64,000 nucleotides of DNA from Lineus longissimus (Eukaryota > Nemertea > Pilidiophora > Heteronemertea > Lineidae): contig NC_088312.1 of the NCBI RefSeq assembly GCF_910592395.1, forward strand, positions 13,394,001 to 13,458,000, read 5' to 3'. Made by a program: the position numbers and the translations under genes. The notes beneath the pieces are model-generated. The model was given only the letters and a program-made list of their open reading frames with translations. It was not told the origin of the DNA and did no database searches. Positions 1-15,000 of the stretch are shown here, one piece after another. Positions within the stretch are counted from its first letter, which is position 1, and each line of letters begins with the position of its first letter.

Positions 1-3000
1 TCAGGCGTAAAGTACAGTAGTGGTTATGCCGTCTGCTCGTGATTGATCTCGGTCACTGCCGTAGTGGTCTATATCAGGTGTCAAGTACAGTAGTGGTCAT
101 GCCGTCTGCACACAATTGATCTCGGTCACTGCCAAAGTGGTCTATATCAGGTGTCAAGTACAGTAGTGGTCATGCCGTCTACTCACGATTGATCTCAGTC
201 ACTGCCGTAGTGGTCTATATTAGGTGTCAAGTACAGTAGTGGTCATGCCGTCTACTCACGATTGATCTCGGTCACTGCCGTAGTGATCTTTATAAGGTGT
301 CAAGTACAGTAGTGGTCATGCTGTCTGCTCACGATTGATCTCGGTCACCGCCGTAGTGGTCTATATAAGGTGTCAAGTACAGTGGTGGTCATGCCGTCTG
401 CTCACAATTGATCTCGGTCACTGCCGTAGCGGTCTATATAAGGTGTCAGGTACAGTAGTAGTCATGCCGTCTGCTCACGATTCATCTCCGTCACCTCCTT
501 GATGGTCTATATAAGGTGTCAGGTACAGTAGTGGTCATGCCGTCTGCTCACGATTCATCTTGGTCACCTCCGTGATGGTCTATATAAGGTGACAAGTACA
601 GTAGTGGTCATGCCGTCTGCTCACAATTGATCTCTGTCACTGCCGAAGTGGTCTATATAAAGTGTCAAGTGCAGTAGTGGACATACCGTCTGCTCACGAT
701 TGATCTCGGTCACTGCCGTAGTGGTCTATATTAGGTGTCAAGTACAGTAGTGGTCATGCCATCTGCTAACGATTGATCTCGATCACTGCCGTAGTGATCT
801 TTATAGGGTGTAAAGTACAGTAGTGGCGATGTTGTCTGCTCATGATTGATCTCAGCCACCGCCGTGATGGTCCATAAGGTGACAAGTACAGTAGTGGTCA
901 TGCCATCTGCTCACGATTAATCTCGGTCACTGCCGTAGTGATCTTTATAGGGTGTAAAGTACAGTAGTGGCGATGTTGTCTGCTCATGATTGATCTCAGC
1001 CAACGCCATGATGGTCCATAAGGCGACAAGTACAGTAGTGGTCATGCCATCTGCTCACGATTGATCTCGGTCACTGCCGTAGTGGTCTATATAAGGTCTT
1101 AAGTACAGTAGTGGTCATGCCGTCTGCTCACGATTGATCTCGGTCACTGCCGTAGTGGTCTATATAAGGTGTCAAGTACAGTGGTCGTCATGCTGTCTGC
1201 TCACGATTGATCTTGGTCACTGCTGTAGTGGTCTATATTAGGTGTCAAGTACAGTAGTGGTCATGCCGTCTGCTAACGATTGATCTCGATCACTGCCGTA
1301 GTGATCTTTATAGGGTGTAAAGTACAGTAGTGGCAATGTTGTCTGCTCATGATTGATCTCAGCCACCGCCGTGATGGTCCATAAGGTGACAAGTACAGTA
1401 GTGGTCATGCCATCTGCTCACGATTGATCTCGGTCACTGCCGTAGTGATCTTTATAGGGTGTAAAGTACAGTAGTGGCGATGTTGTCTGCTCATGATTGA
1501 TCTCAGCCACCGCCGTGATGGTCTATTTAAGGTGACAAGTACAGTGGTGGTCATGCCGTCTGCTCACAATTGATCTCGGTCACTGCCGTAGTGGTCTATA
1601 TTAGGTGTCAAGTACAGTAGTGGTCATGCCGTCTGCTCACGATTTATCTCGGTCACCTCTTTGATGGTCAATAAGGTGACAAGTACAGTAGTGGTCATGC
1701 CGTCTGCTCGCAATTGATCTCGGTCACTGACGAAGTGATCTTTATAGGGTGTCAAGTACGATAGTGGTCATGTTGTCTGCTCATGATTGATCTCAGCCAC
1801 CGCCGTGATGGTCCATAAGGTGACAAGTACAGTAGTGGTCATGCCATCTGCTCACGATTGATCTCGGTCACTGCCGTAGTGATCTTTATAGGGTGTAAAG
1901 TACAGTAGTGGCGATGTTGTCTGCTCATGATTGATCTCAGCCAACGCCGTGATGGTCCATAAGGCGACAAGTACAGTAGTGGTCATGCCATCTGCTCACG
2001 ATTGATCTCGGTCACTGCCGTAGTGGTCTATATAAGGTCTCAAGTACAGTAGTGGTCATGCCGTCTGCTCACGATTGATCTAGGTCACTGCCGTAGTGGT
2101 CTATATAAGGTCTCAAGTACAGTAGTGGTCATGCCGTCTGCTCACGATTGATCTCGGTCACTGCCGTAGTGGTCTATATAAGGTGTCAAGTACAGTAGTG
2201 GTCATGCCGTCTGCTCACGATTGATCTTGGTCACTGCCGTAGTGGTCTATATTAGGTGTCAAGTGCAGTAGTGGTCATGCCGTCTGCTAACGATTGATCT
2301 CGATCACTGCCGTAGTGATCTTTATAGGGTGTAAAGTACAGTAGTGGCAATGTTGTCTGCTCACGATTGATCTCAGCCACCGCCGTGATGGTCCATAAGG
2401 TGACAAGTACAGTAGTGGTCATGCCATCTGCTCACGATTGATCTCGGTCACTGCCGTAGTGATCTTTAAAGGGTGTAAAGTACAGTAGTGGCGATGTTGT
2501 CTGCTCATGATTGATCTCAGCCACCGCCGTGATGGTCTATTTAAGGTGAAAAGTACAGTGGTGGTCATGCCGTCTGCTCACAATTGATCTCGGTCACTGC
2601 CGTAGTGGTCTATATTAGGTGTCAAGTACAGTAGTGGTCATGCCGTCTCCTCACGATTTATCTCGGTTACCTCTTTGATGGTCCATAAGGTGACAAGTAC
2701 AGTAGTGGTCATGCCGTCTGCTCGCAATTGATCACGGTCACTGACGAAGTGATCTTTATAGGGTGTCAGGTACGATAGTGAACATGTTGTCTGCTCATGA
2801 TTGATCTCAGCCACCGCCGTGATGGTCCATAAGGTGACAAGTACAGTAGTGGTCATGCCATCTGCTCACGATTGATCTCGGTCACTGCCGTAGTGATCTT
2901 TAAAGGGTGTAAAGTACAGTAGTGGCGATGTTGTCTGCTCATGATTGATCTCAGCCACCGCCGTGATGGTCTATTTAAGGTGACAAGTACAGTGGTGGTC

Positions 3001-6000
3001 ATGCCGTCTGCTCACAATTGATCTCGGTCACTGCCGTAGTGGTCTATATTAGGTGTCAAGTACAGTAGTGGTCATGCCGTCTCCTCACGATTTATCTCGG
3101 TTACCTCTTTGATGGTCCATAAGGTGACAAGTACAGTAGTGGTCATGCCGTCTGCTCGCAATTGATCTCGGTCACTGACGAAGTGATCTTTATAGGGTGT
3201 CAGGTACGATAGTGAACATGTTGTCTGCTCATGATTGATCTCAGCCACCGCCGTGATTGTCCATAAGGTGACAAGTACAGTAGTGGTCATGCCATCTGCT
3301 CACGATTGATCTCGGTCACTGCCGTAGTGATCTTTATAGGGTGTAAAGTACAGTAGTGGCGATGTTGTCTGCTCATGATTGATCTCAGCCACCGCCGTGA
3401 TGGTCCATAAGGTGACAAGTACAGTGGTGGTCATGCCGTCTGCTCACAATTGATCTCGGTCACTGCCGTAGTGGTCTATATTAGGTGTCAAGTACAGTAG
3501 TGGTCATGCCGTCTGCTCACGATTGATCTCGGTCACTGCCGTAGTGATCTTTAAAGGGTGTAAAGTACAGTAGTGGCGATGTTGTCTGCTCATGATTGAT
3601 CTCAGCCACCGCCGTGATGGTCTATATAAGGTGTCAAGTACAGTAGTGGTCATGCCGTCTGCTCACGATTTATCTCGGTCACCTCTTTGATGGTCCATAA
3701 GGTGACAAGTACAGTAGTGGTCATGCCGTCTGCTCGCAATTGATCTCGGTCACTGACGAAGTGATCTTTATAGGGTGTCAAGTACGATAGTGGTCATGTT
3801 GTCTGCTCATGATTGATCTCAGCCACCGCCCTGATGGTCTATATAAGGTGACAAGTACAGTGGCGGTCATGACGTCTGCTCACAATTGATATCGGTCACT
3901 GCCGTAGTGGTCTATATAAGGTGTCAGGTACAGTAGTGGTCATGCCGTCTGCTCACGTTTGATCTCGGTCACTACCGTAGTGGTCTATATAAGGTGTCAG
4001 GTACAATAGTGGTCATGCAGTCTGCTCACGATTGATCTCGGTCACTGCCGTAGTGGTCTATATAAGGTGTCAAGTACAGTGGCGGTCATGCCGTCTGCTC
4101 ACGATTGATCTCGGTCACTGCCGTAGTGGTCTATATAAGGTGTCAGGTACAATAGTGGTCATGCCGTCTCCTCACGTTTGATCTCGGTCACTGCCGTAGT
4201 GGTCTATATGAGGTGTCAGGTACAGTAGTGGTTATGCCGTCTGCTCACGTTTGATCTCGGTCACTGCCGTAGTGGTCTATATAAGGTGTCAGGTACAATA
4301 GTGGTCATGCCGTCTGCTCACGATTGATCTCGGTCACTGCCGTAGTGGTCTATATAAGGTGTCAAGTACAGTGGCGGTCATGCCGTCTGCTCACGATTGA
4401 TCTCGGTCACTGACGTAGTGGTCTATATAAGGTGTCAAGTACAGTAGTGGTCATGCCGTCTGCTCACGATTGATCTCGGTCACTGCCGTAGTGGTCTATA
4501 TTAGGTGTCAAGTACAGTAGTGGTCATGCCGTCTGCTAACGATTGATCTCGGTCACTGCCGATGTGATCTTTATAGGGTGTAAAGTACAGTAGTGGCGAT
4601 GTTGTCTGCTCATGATTGATCTCAGCCACCGCCGTGAAGGTCTATATAAAGTGACAAGTACAGTGTTTGTGATGTCGTCTGCTCACAATTGATCTCGGTC
4701 ACTGCTGTAGTGGTCTATATAAGGTGTCAGGTACAGTAGTGGTCATGCCGTCTGCTCACGATTGATCTCGGTCACTGCCGTAGTGGTCTATATAAGGTGT
4801 CAAGTACAGTAGTGGTCATGCCGTCTGCTCACGATTGATCTCGGTCACTGCCGTAGTGGTCTATATTAGGTGTCGAGTACAGTAGTGGTCATGCCGTCTG
4901 CTAACGATTGATCTTGTTCTATGCCGAAGTGGTCTATATGAAGTGTCAAGTACAGTAGTGGTCATGCCGTCTGCTCACGATTGATCTCGGTCACTCCCGT
5001 AGTGGTCTATATAAGTTGTCAAATACAGTAGTGGTCATGCCGTCTGCTAACGATTGATCTCGGTCACTGCCGTAGTGATCTTTATAGGGTGTAAAGTACA
5101 GTAGTGGCGATGTTGTCTGCTCATGATTGATCTCAGCCACCCCTGTGAAGGTCTATATAAGGTGACAAGTACAGTGGCGGTCATGCCGTCTGCTCACGAT
5201 TGATCTCGGTCACTGCCGTAGTGGTCTATATAAGGTGTCAGGTACAATAGTGTCATGCCGTCTCCTCACAATTGATCTCGGTCACTGCCGTAGTGGTCTA
5301 TATAAGGTGTCAGGTACAGTAGTGGTCATGCCGTCTGCTCACGATTGATCTTGGTCACTGCCGTAGTGGTCTATATAAAGTGTCAAGTACAGTAGTGGTC
5401 ATGCCGTCTGCTTACGGTTGATCTCGGTCACTGCCGTAGTGGTCTATATAAGGTGACAAGTACAGTGGCGGTTATGCCGTCTGCTCACAATTGATATCGG
5501 TCACTGCCGTAGTGGTCTATATAAGGTGTCAGGTACAGTAGTGGTCATGCCGTCTGCTCACGTTTGATCTCGGTCACTGCTGTAGTGGTCTATATAAGGT
5601 GTCAGGTACAATAGTGGTCATGCAGTCTGCTCACAATTGATCTCGGTCACTGCCGTAGTGGTCTATATAAGGTGTCAAGTACAGTGGCGGTCATGCCGTC
5701 TGCTCACGATTGATCTCGGTCACTGCCGTAGTGGTCTATATAAGGTGTCAGGTACAATAGTGGTCATGCCGTCTCCTCACAATTGATCTCGGTCACTGCC
5801 GTAGTGGCCTATATAAGGTGTCAGGTACAGTAGTGGTCACGCCTTCTGCTCACGTTTGATCTCGGTCACTGCCGTAGTGGTCTATATCAGGTGTCAGGTA
5901 CAATAGTGGTCATGCCGTCTGCTCACGATTGATCTCGGTCACTGCTGTAGTGGTCTATATTAGGTGTCAAGTACAGTAGTGGTCATGCCGTCTGCTCACG

Positions 6001-9000
6001 ATTGATCTCGTTCACTGCCGAAGTGGTCTATATGAAGTGTCAAGTACAGTAGTGGTCATGCCGTCTGCTCACGATTGATCTCGGTCACTGCCGTAATGGT
6101 CTATATAAGGTGTCAAGTACAGTAGTGGTCATGCCGTCTGCTAACGATTGATCTCAGTCACTGCCGTAGTGATCTTTATAGGGTGTAAAGTACAGTAGTG
6201 GCGATGTTGTCTGCTCATGATTGATCTCAGCCACGGCCGTGAAGGTCTACATAAGGTGACAAGTACAGTAGTGGTCATACCATCTGCTAACGATTGATCT
6301 CGGTCACTGCCGTAGTGGTCTATATAAGGTTTCAGGTACAGTAGTGGTCATGCTGTCTGCTAACGATTGATCTCGGTCACTGCCGTAGTGATCTTTATAG
6401 GGGTAAAATACAGTAGTGGTCTTGTTGTCTGCTCATGATTGATCTCAGCCACCGCCGTGATGGTCTATATAAGGTGACAAGTACAGTGGCGGTCGTGCCG
6501 TCTGCTCACAATTGATCTCGGTCACTGCCGTAGTGGTCTATATAAGGTGTCAGGTAAAGTAGTGGTAATGCCGTCTCCTCAAGATTGATCTCGGTCACAG
6601 CCGTAGTGGTCTATATAAAGTGTCAAGTGCAGTAGTGGTCATGCCGTCTGCTCACGATTGATCTCAGTCACTGCCGTAGTGGTCTATATTAGGTGTCAAG
6701 TACAGTAGTGGTCATGTCGTCTGCTAACGATTGATCTCGTTCACTGCCGTAGTGGTCTATATCAGGTGTCAAGTACAGTAGTGGTCATGCCGTCTGCTAA
6801 CGATTGATCTCGGTCACTGCCGTAGTGATCTTTATAGGGTGTAAAGTACAGTAGTGGCGATGTTGTCTGCTCATGATTGTTCTTGGTCACTGCCGTAGTG
6901 GTCTATATAAAGTGTCAAGAACAGTAGTGGTCATGCCGTCTGCTTACGGTTGATCTCGGTCACTGCCGTAGTGGTCTATATAAGTGTCAAGTACAGTAGT
7001 GGTCATGCCGTCTGCTCACAATTGATCTCGGTCACTGCCGTAGTGGTCTATATAAGGTTTCAGGTACAGTAGTGGTCATGCTGTCTGCTAACGATTGATC
7101 TCGGTCACTGCCGTAGTGATCTTTATAGGGTGTAAAGTACAGTAGTGGTCTTGTTGTCTGCTCATGATTGATCTCAGCCACCGCCGTGATGGTCTATATA
7201 AGGTGACAAGTACAGTGGCGGTCATGCCGTCTGCTCACAATTGATCTCGGTCACTACCGTAGTGGTCTATATAAGGTGTCAAGTACAGTAGTGGTCATGC
7301 AGTCTGCTCACGATTGATCTCGGTCACTACCGTAGTGGTCTATATAAGGTGTCAAGTACAGTGGCGGTCATGCCGTCTGCTCACGATTGATCTCGGTCAC
7401 TGCCGTAGTGGTCTATATAAGGTGTCAGGTACAATAGTGTCAAGCCGTCTCCTCAAAATTGATCTCGGTCACTGCCGTAGTGGTCTATATAAGGTGTCAG
7501 GTACAGTAGTGGTCATGCCGTCTGCTCAAATTTATCTCGGTCACCTCCTTGATGGTCCATAAGGTGACAAGTACAGTAGTGGTCATGCCGTCTGCTTGCA
7601 ATTGATCTCGGTCACTGCCGAAGTGGTCTATATGAAGTGTCAAGTACATTTGTCGTCATGGTCTACTCACGATTGATCTCGGTCACTGCCGTAGTGGTCT
7701 ATATAAGGTGTCAGGTACAGTAGTGGTCATGCCGTCTGCTCACGATTATCTCGGTCACCTCTTTGATGGTCCATAAGGTGACAAGTACAGTAGTGGTCAT
7801 GCCGTCTGCTCGCAATTGATCTCGGTCACTGCCGAAGTGATCTTTATAGGGTGTCAAGTACGATAGTGGTCATGCTGTCTGTGTATGAAAAGTTATGTGT
7901 AAAAAAAGTTATCCTTGCTGCATGTGCCAATTTTGTCTCAAATGTCATTGGACAGCAATTTTGTACCATATACAGAAAATAATTGACAATATTCAATTCC
8001 AAAGAGGCCCTGCTCATGATTGATCTCAGCCACCGCCGTGATGGTCTATATAAGGTGACAAGTACAGTGGCGGTCATGCCGTCTGCTCACAATTGATATC
8101 GGTCACTGCCGTAGTGGTCTATATAAGGTGTCAGGTACAGTAGTGGTCATGCCGTCTGCTCACGTTTGATCTCGGTCACTGCCGTAGTGGTCTATATAAG
8201 GTGTCAGGTACAGTAATGGTCATGCCGTCTGCTCACGATTGATCTCGGTCACTGCCGTAGTGGTCTATATTAGGTGTCAAGTACAGTAGTGGTCATGCCG
8301 TCTGCTCACGATTGATCTCGTTCACTGCCGAAGTGGTCTATATGAAGTGTCAAGTACAGTAGTGGTCATGCCGTCTGCTCACGATTGATCTCGGTCACTA
8401 CCGTAGTGGTCTATATAAGGTGTCAAGTACAGTAGTGGTCATGCCGTCTGCTAACGATTGATCTCGGTCACTGCCGTAGTGATCTTTATAGGGTGTAAAG
8501 TACAGTAGTGGCGATGTTGTCTGCTCATGATTGATCTCAGCCACCGCCGTGAAGGTCTATATAAGGTGACAAGTACAGTGGTGGTCATGCCGTCTGCTCA
8601 CAATTGATCTCGGTCACTGCCGTAGTGGTCTATATAAGGTTTCAGGTACAGTAGTGGTCATGCTGTCTGCTAACGATTGATCTCGGTCACTGCCGTAGTG
8701 ATCTTTATAGGGTGTAAAGTACAGTAGTGGTCTTGTTGTCTGCTCATGATTGATCTCAGCCACCGCCGTGATGGTCTATATAAGGTGACAAGTACAGTGG
8801 CGGTCATGCCGTCTGCTCACAATTGATCTCGGTCACTACCGTAGTGGTCTATATAAGGTATCAAGTACAGTAGTGGTCATGCAGTCTCCTCACGATTGAT
8901 CTCGGTCACTGCCGTAGTGGTCTATATAAGGTGTCAAGTACAGTGGCGGTCACGCCGTCTACTCACGATTGATCTCGGTCACTGCCGTAGTGGTCTATAA

Positions 9001-12000
9001 AAGGTGTCAGGTACAATAGTGGTCATGCTGTCTGCTAACGATTGATCTCGGACACTGCCGTAGTGATCTTTATAGGGTGTCAAGTATGATAGTGGTCATG
9101 TTGTCTGCTCATGATTGATCTCAGCCACCGCCGTGATGGTCTATATAAGGTGACAAGTACAGTGGCGGTCATGCCGTCTGCTCACAATTGATATCGGTCA
9201 CTGCCGTAGTGGTCTATATAAGGTGTCAGATACAGTAGTGGTCATGCCGTCTGCTCACGATTGATCTTGGTCACTGCCGTAGTGGTCTATATAAGGTGTC
9301 AAGTACAGTAGTGGTCATGCCGTCTGCTAACGATTGATCTCGGTCACTGCCGTAGTGATCTTTATAGGGTGTCAAGTACAGTAGTGGTCATGCCGTCTGC
9401 TAACGATTGATCTCGGTCACTGCCGTAGTGATCTTTATAGGGTGTAAAGTACAGTAGTGGCGATGTTGTCTGCTCATGATTGTTCTTGGTCACTGCCGTA
9501 GTGGTCTATATAAAGTGTCAAGTACAGTAGTGGTCATGCCGTCTGCTTACGGTTGATCTCGGTCACTGCCGTAGTGGTCTATATAAGGTGACAAGCACAG
9601 TGGCGGTTATGCCGTCTGCTCACAATTGATATCAGTCACTGCCGTAGTGGTCTATATAAGGTGTCAGGTACAGTAGTGGTCATGCCGTCTGCTCACGTTT
9701 GATCTCGGTCACTGCTGTAGTGGTCTATATAAGGTGTCAGGTACAATAGTTGTCATGCAGTCTGCTCACGATTGATCTCGGTCACTGCCGTAGTGGTCTA
9801 TATAAGGTGTCAAGTACAGTGGCGGTCATGCCGTCTGCTCACGATTGATCTCGGTCACTGCCGTAGTGGTCTATATAAGGTGTCAGGTACAATAGTGGTC
9901 ATGCCGTCTGCTCACAATTGATCTCGGTCACTGCTGTAGTGGTCTATATAAGGTGTCAGGTACAGTAGTGGTCATGCCTTCTACTAACGATTGATCTCGG
10001 TCACTGCCGTAGTGATCTTTATAGGGTGTAAAGTACAGTAGTGGCGATGTTGTCTGCTCATGATTGATCTCAGCCACCGCCGAGAAGGTCTATATAAGGT
10101 GACAAGTACAGTGGTGGTCATGCCGTCTGCTCACAATTGATCTCGGTCACTGCCGTAGTGGTCTATATTAGGTGTCATGTACAGTAGTGGTCATGCCGTC
10201 TCCTCACAATTGATCTCGGTCACTGCCGTAGTGGTCTATATAAGGTTTCAGGTACAGTAGTGGTCATGCTGTCTGCTAACGATTGATCTCGGTCACTGCC
10301 GTAGTGATCTTTATAGGGTGTAAAGTACAGTAGTGGTCTTGTTGTCTGCACATGATTGATCTCAGCCACCGCCGTGATGGTCTATATAAGGTGACAAGTA
10401 CAGTGGCAGTCATGCCGTCTGCTCACAATTGATCTCGGTCACTACCGTAGTGGTCTATATCAGGTGTCAAGTACAGTAGTGGTCATGCAGTCTGCTCACG
10501 ATTGATCTCGGTCACTGCCGTAGTGGTCTATATAAGGTGTCATGTACAGTGGCGGTCATGCCGTCTGCTCACGATTGATCTCGGTCACTGCCGTAGTGGT
10601 CTATATAAGGTGTCAGGTACAATAGTGTCATGCCGTCTCCTCACAATTGATTTCGGTCACTGCCGTAGTGGTCTATATAAGGTGTCAGGTACAGTAGTGG
10701 TCATGCCGTCTGCTCACGTTTGATCTCGGTCACTGCCGTAGTGGTCTATATAAGGTGTCAGGTACAAGAGTGGTCATGCCGTCTGCTCACGATTGATCTC
10801 GGTCACTGCCGTAGTGGTCTATATAAGGTGTCAAGTACAGAAGTGGTCATGCCGTCTGCTAACAATTGATCTCCGTCACTGCCGTAGTGATCTTTATAGG
10901 GTGTAAAGTACAGTAGTGGCGATGTTGTCTGCTCATGATTGATCTCAGCCACCGCCGTGAAGGTCTACATAAGGTGACAAGTACAGTAGTGGTCATACCA
11001 TCTGCTAACGATTGATCTCGGTCACTGCCGTAGTGATCTTTATAGGGTGTCAAGTACGATAGTGGTCTTGTTGTCTGCTCATGATTGATCTCAGCCACCG
11101 CCGTGATGGTCTATATAAGGTGACAAGTACAGTGGCGGTCATGCCGTCTGCTCACAATTGATATCGGTCACTGCCGTAGTGGTCTATATAAGGTGTCAGG
11201 TACAGTAGTGGTCATGCCGTCTGCTCACGATTGATCTTGGTCACTGCCGTATTGGTCTATATAAGGTGTCAAGTACAGTAGTGGTCATGCCGTCTGCTAA
11301 CGATTGATCTCGGTCACTGCCGTAGTGATCTTTATAGGGTGTCAAGTACAGTAGTGGTCATGCCGTCTGCTAACGATTGATCTCGGTCACTGCCGTAGTG
11401 ATCTTTATAGGGTGTAAAGTACAGTAGTGGCGATGTTGTCTGCTCATGATTGTTCTTGGTCACTGCCGTAGTGGTCTATATAAAGTGTCAAGTACAGTAG
11501 TGGTCATGCCGTCTGCTTACGGTTGATCTCGGTCACTGCCGTAGTGGTCTATATAAGGTGACAAGTACAGTGGCGGTTATGCCGTCTGCTCACAATTGAT
11601 ATCGGTCACTGCCGTAGTGGTCTATATAAGGTGTCAGGTACAGTAGTGGTCATGCCGTCTGCTCACGTTTGATCTCGGTCACTGCTGTAGTGGTCTATAT
11701 AAGGTGTCAGGTACAATAGTGGTCATGCAGTCTGCTCACGATTGATCTCGGTCACTGCCGTAGTGGTCTATATAAGGTGTCAAGTACAGTGGCGGTCATG
11801 CCGTCTGCTCACGATTGATCTCGGTCACTGCCGTAGTGGTCTATATAAGGTTTCAGGTACAGTAGTGGTCATGCTGTCTGCTAACGATTGATCTCGGTCA
11901 CTGCCGTAGTGATCTTTATAGGGTGTAAAATACAGTAGCGGTCTTGTTGTCTGCTCATGATTGATCTCAGCCACCGCCGTGATGGTCTATATAAGGTGAC

Positions 12001-15000
12001 AAGTACAGTGGCGGTCATGCCGTCTGCTCACAATTGATCTCGGTCACTGCCGTAGTGGTCTATATAAGGTGTCAGGTACAGTAGTGGTAATGCCGTCTCC
12101 TCAAGATTGAACTCGGTCACTGCCGTAGTGGTCTATATAAAGTGTCAAGTGCAGTAGTGGTCATGCCGTCTGCTCACGATTGATCTCAGTCACTGCCGTA
12201 GTGGTCTATATCAGGTGTCAAGTACAGTAGTGGTCATGCCGTCTGCTAACGATTGATCTCGGTCACTGCCGTAGTGATCTTTATAGGGTGTAAAGTACAG
12301 TAGTGGCGATGTTGTCTGCTCATGATTGTTCTTGGTCACTGCCGTAGTGGTCTATATAAAGTGTCAAGTACAGTAGTGGTCATGCCGTCTGCTTACGGTT
12401 GATCTCGGTCACTGCCGTAGTGGTCTATATTAGGTGTCAAGTACAGTAGTGGTCATGCCGTCTGCTCACAATTGATCTCGGTCACTGCCGTAGTGGTCTA
12501 TATAGAGTGTCAAGTACAGTAGTGGTCATGCCGTCTGCTTACGGTTGATCTCGGTCACTGCCGTAGCGGTCTATATAAAGTGTCAAGTACAGTAGTGGTC
12601 ATGCCGTCTGCTTACGGTTGATCTCGGTCACTGCCGTAGTGGTCTATATTAGGTGTCAAGTACAGTAGTGGTCATGCCGTCTGCTCACAATTGATCTCGG
12701 TCACTGCCGTAGTGGTCTATATAAGGTTTCAGGTACAGTAGTGGTCATGCTGTCTGCTAACGATTGATCTCGGTCACTGCCGTAGTGATCTTTATAGGGT
12801 GTAAAGTACAGTAGTGGTCTTGTTGTCTGCTCATGATTGATCTCAGCCACCGCCGTGATGGTCTATATAAGGTGACAAGTACAGTGGCGGTCATGCCGTC
12901 TGCTCACAATTGATCTCGGTCACTACCGTAGTGGTCTATATAAGGTGTCAAGTACAGTAGTGGTCATGCAGTCTGCTCACGATTGATCTCGGTCACTGCC
13001 GTAGTGGTCTATATAAGGTGTCAAGTACAGTGGCGGTCATGCCGTCTGCTCATGATTGATCTCGGTCACTGCCGTAGTGGTCAGGTACAATAGTGTCATG
13101 CCGTCTCCTCACAATTGATCTCGGTCACTGCCGTAGTGGTCTATATAAGGTGTCAGGTACAGTAGTGGTCATGCCGTCTGCTCACGTTTGATCTCGGTCA
13201 CTGCCGTAGTGGTCTATATAAGGTGTCAGGTACAAGAGTGGTCATGCCGTCTGCTCACGATTGATCTCGGTCACTGCCGTAGTGGTCTATATACGGTGTC
13301 AAGTACAGAAGTGGTCATGCCGTCTGCTAACGATTGATCTCGGTCACTGCCGTAGTGATCTTTATAGGGTGTAAAGTACAGTAGTGGCGATGTTGTCTGC
13401 TCATGATTGATCTCAGCCACCGCCGTGAAGGTCTACATAAGGTGACAAGTACAGTAGTGGTCATACCATCTGCTAACGATTGATCTCGGTCACTGCCGTA
13501 GTGATCTTTATAGGGTGTCAAGTACGATAGTGGTCATGTTGTCTGCTCATGATTGATCTCAGCCACCGCCGTGATGGTCTATATAAGGTGACAAGTACAG
13601 TGGCGGTCATGCCGTCTGCTCACAATTGATCTCGGTCACTGCCGTAGTGATCTTTATAGGGTGTAAAGTACAGTAGTGGCGATGTTGTCTGCTCATGACT
13701 GTTCTTGGTCACTGCCGTAGTGGTCTATATAAAGTGTCAAGTACAGTAGTGGTCATGCCGTCTGCTTACGGTTGATCTCGGTCACTGCCGTAGTGGTCTA
13801 TATAAGGTGACAAGTACAGTGGCGGTTATGCCGTCTGCTCACAATTGATATCGGTCACTGCCGTAGTGGTCTATATAAGGTGTCAGGTACAGTAGTGGTC
13901 ATGCCGTCTGCTCACGTTTGATCTCGGTCACTGCTGTAGTGGTCTATATAAGGTGTCAGGTACAATAGTTGTCATGCAGTCTGCTCACGATTGATCTCGG
14001 TCACTGCCGTAGTGGTCTATATAAGGTGTCAAGTACAGTGGCGGTCATGCCGAATGCTCACGATTGATCTCGGTCACTGCCGTAGTGGTCTATATAAGGT
14101 GTCAGGTACAATAGTGGTCATGCCGTCTCCTCACAATTGATCTCGGTCACTGCCGTAGTGGCCTATATAAGGTGTCAGGTACAGTAGTGGTCACGCCGTC
14201 TGCTCACGTTTGATCTCGGTCACTGCCGTAGTGGTCTATATAAGGTGTCAGGTACAATAGTGGTCATGCCGTCTGCTCACGATTGATCTCGGTCACTGCC
14301 GTAGTGGTCTATATTAGGTGTCAAGTACAGTAGTGGTCATGCCGTCTGCTCACGATTGATCTCGTTCACTGCCGAAGTGGTCTATATGAAGTGTCAAGTA
14401 CAGTAGTGGTCATGCCGTCTGCTAACGATTGATCTCGGTCACTGCCGTAGTGATCTTTATAGGGTGTAAAGTACAGTAGTGGTCTTGTTGTCTGCTCATG
14501 ATTGATCTCAGCCACCGCCGTGAAGGTCTACATCAGGTGACAAGTACAGTAGTGGTCATACCATCTGCTAACGATTGATCTCGGTCACTGCCGTAGTGGT
14601 GTATATGAGGTTTCAGGTACAGTAGTGGTCATGCTGTCTGCTAACGATTGATCTCGGTCACTGCCGTAGTGATCTTTATAGGGTGTAAAATACAGTAGTG
14701 GTCTTGTTGTCTGCTCATGATTGATCTCAGCCACCGCCGTGATGGTCTATATAAGGTGACAAGTACAGTGGCGGTCATGCCGTCTGCTCACAATTGATCT
14801 CGGTCACTGCCGTAGTGGTCTATATAAGGTGTCAGGTACAGTAGTGGTAATGCCGTCTCCTCAAGATTGATCTCGGTCACTGCCGTAGTGGTCTATATAA
14901 AGTGTCAAGTGCAGTAGTGGTCATGCCGTCTGCTCACGATTGATCTCAGTCACTGCCGTAGTGGTCTATATTAGGTGTCAAGTACAGTAGTGGTCATGCC

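Noticed and set aside
2638-3290. 72-codon minus-strand frames repeated at 2638-2856 and 3072-3290, and other frames inside the satellite
   Set aside because: They are translations of satellite monomers. Their identity reflects a 434-bp higher-order repeat, not a conserved protein.
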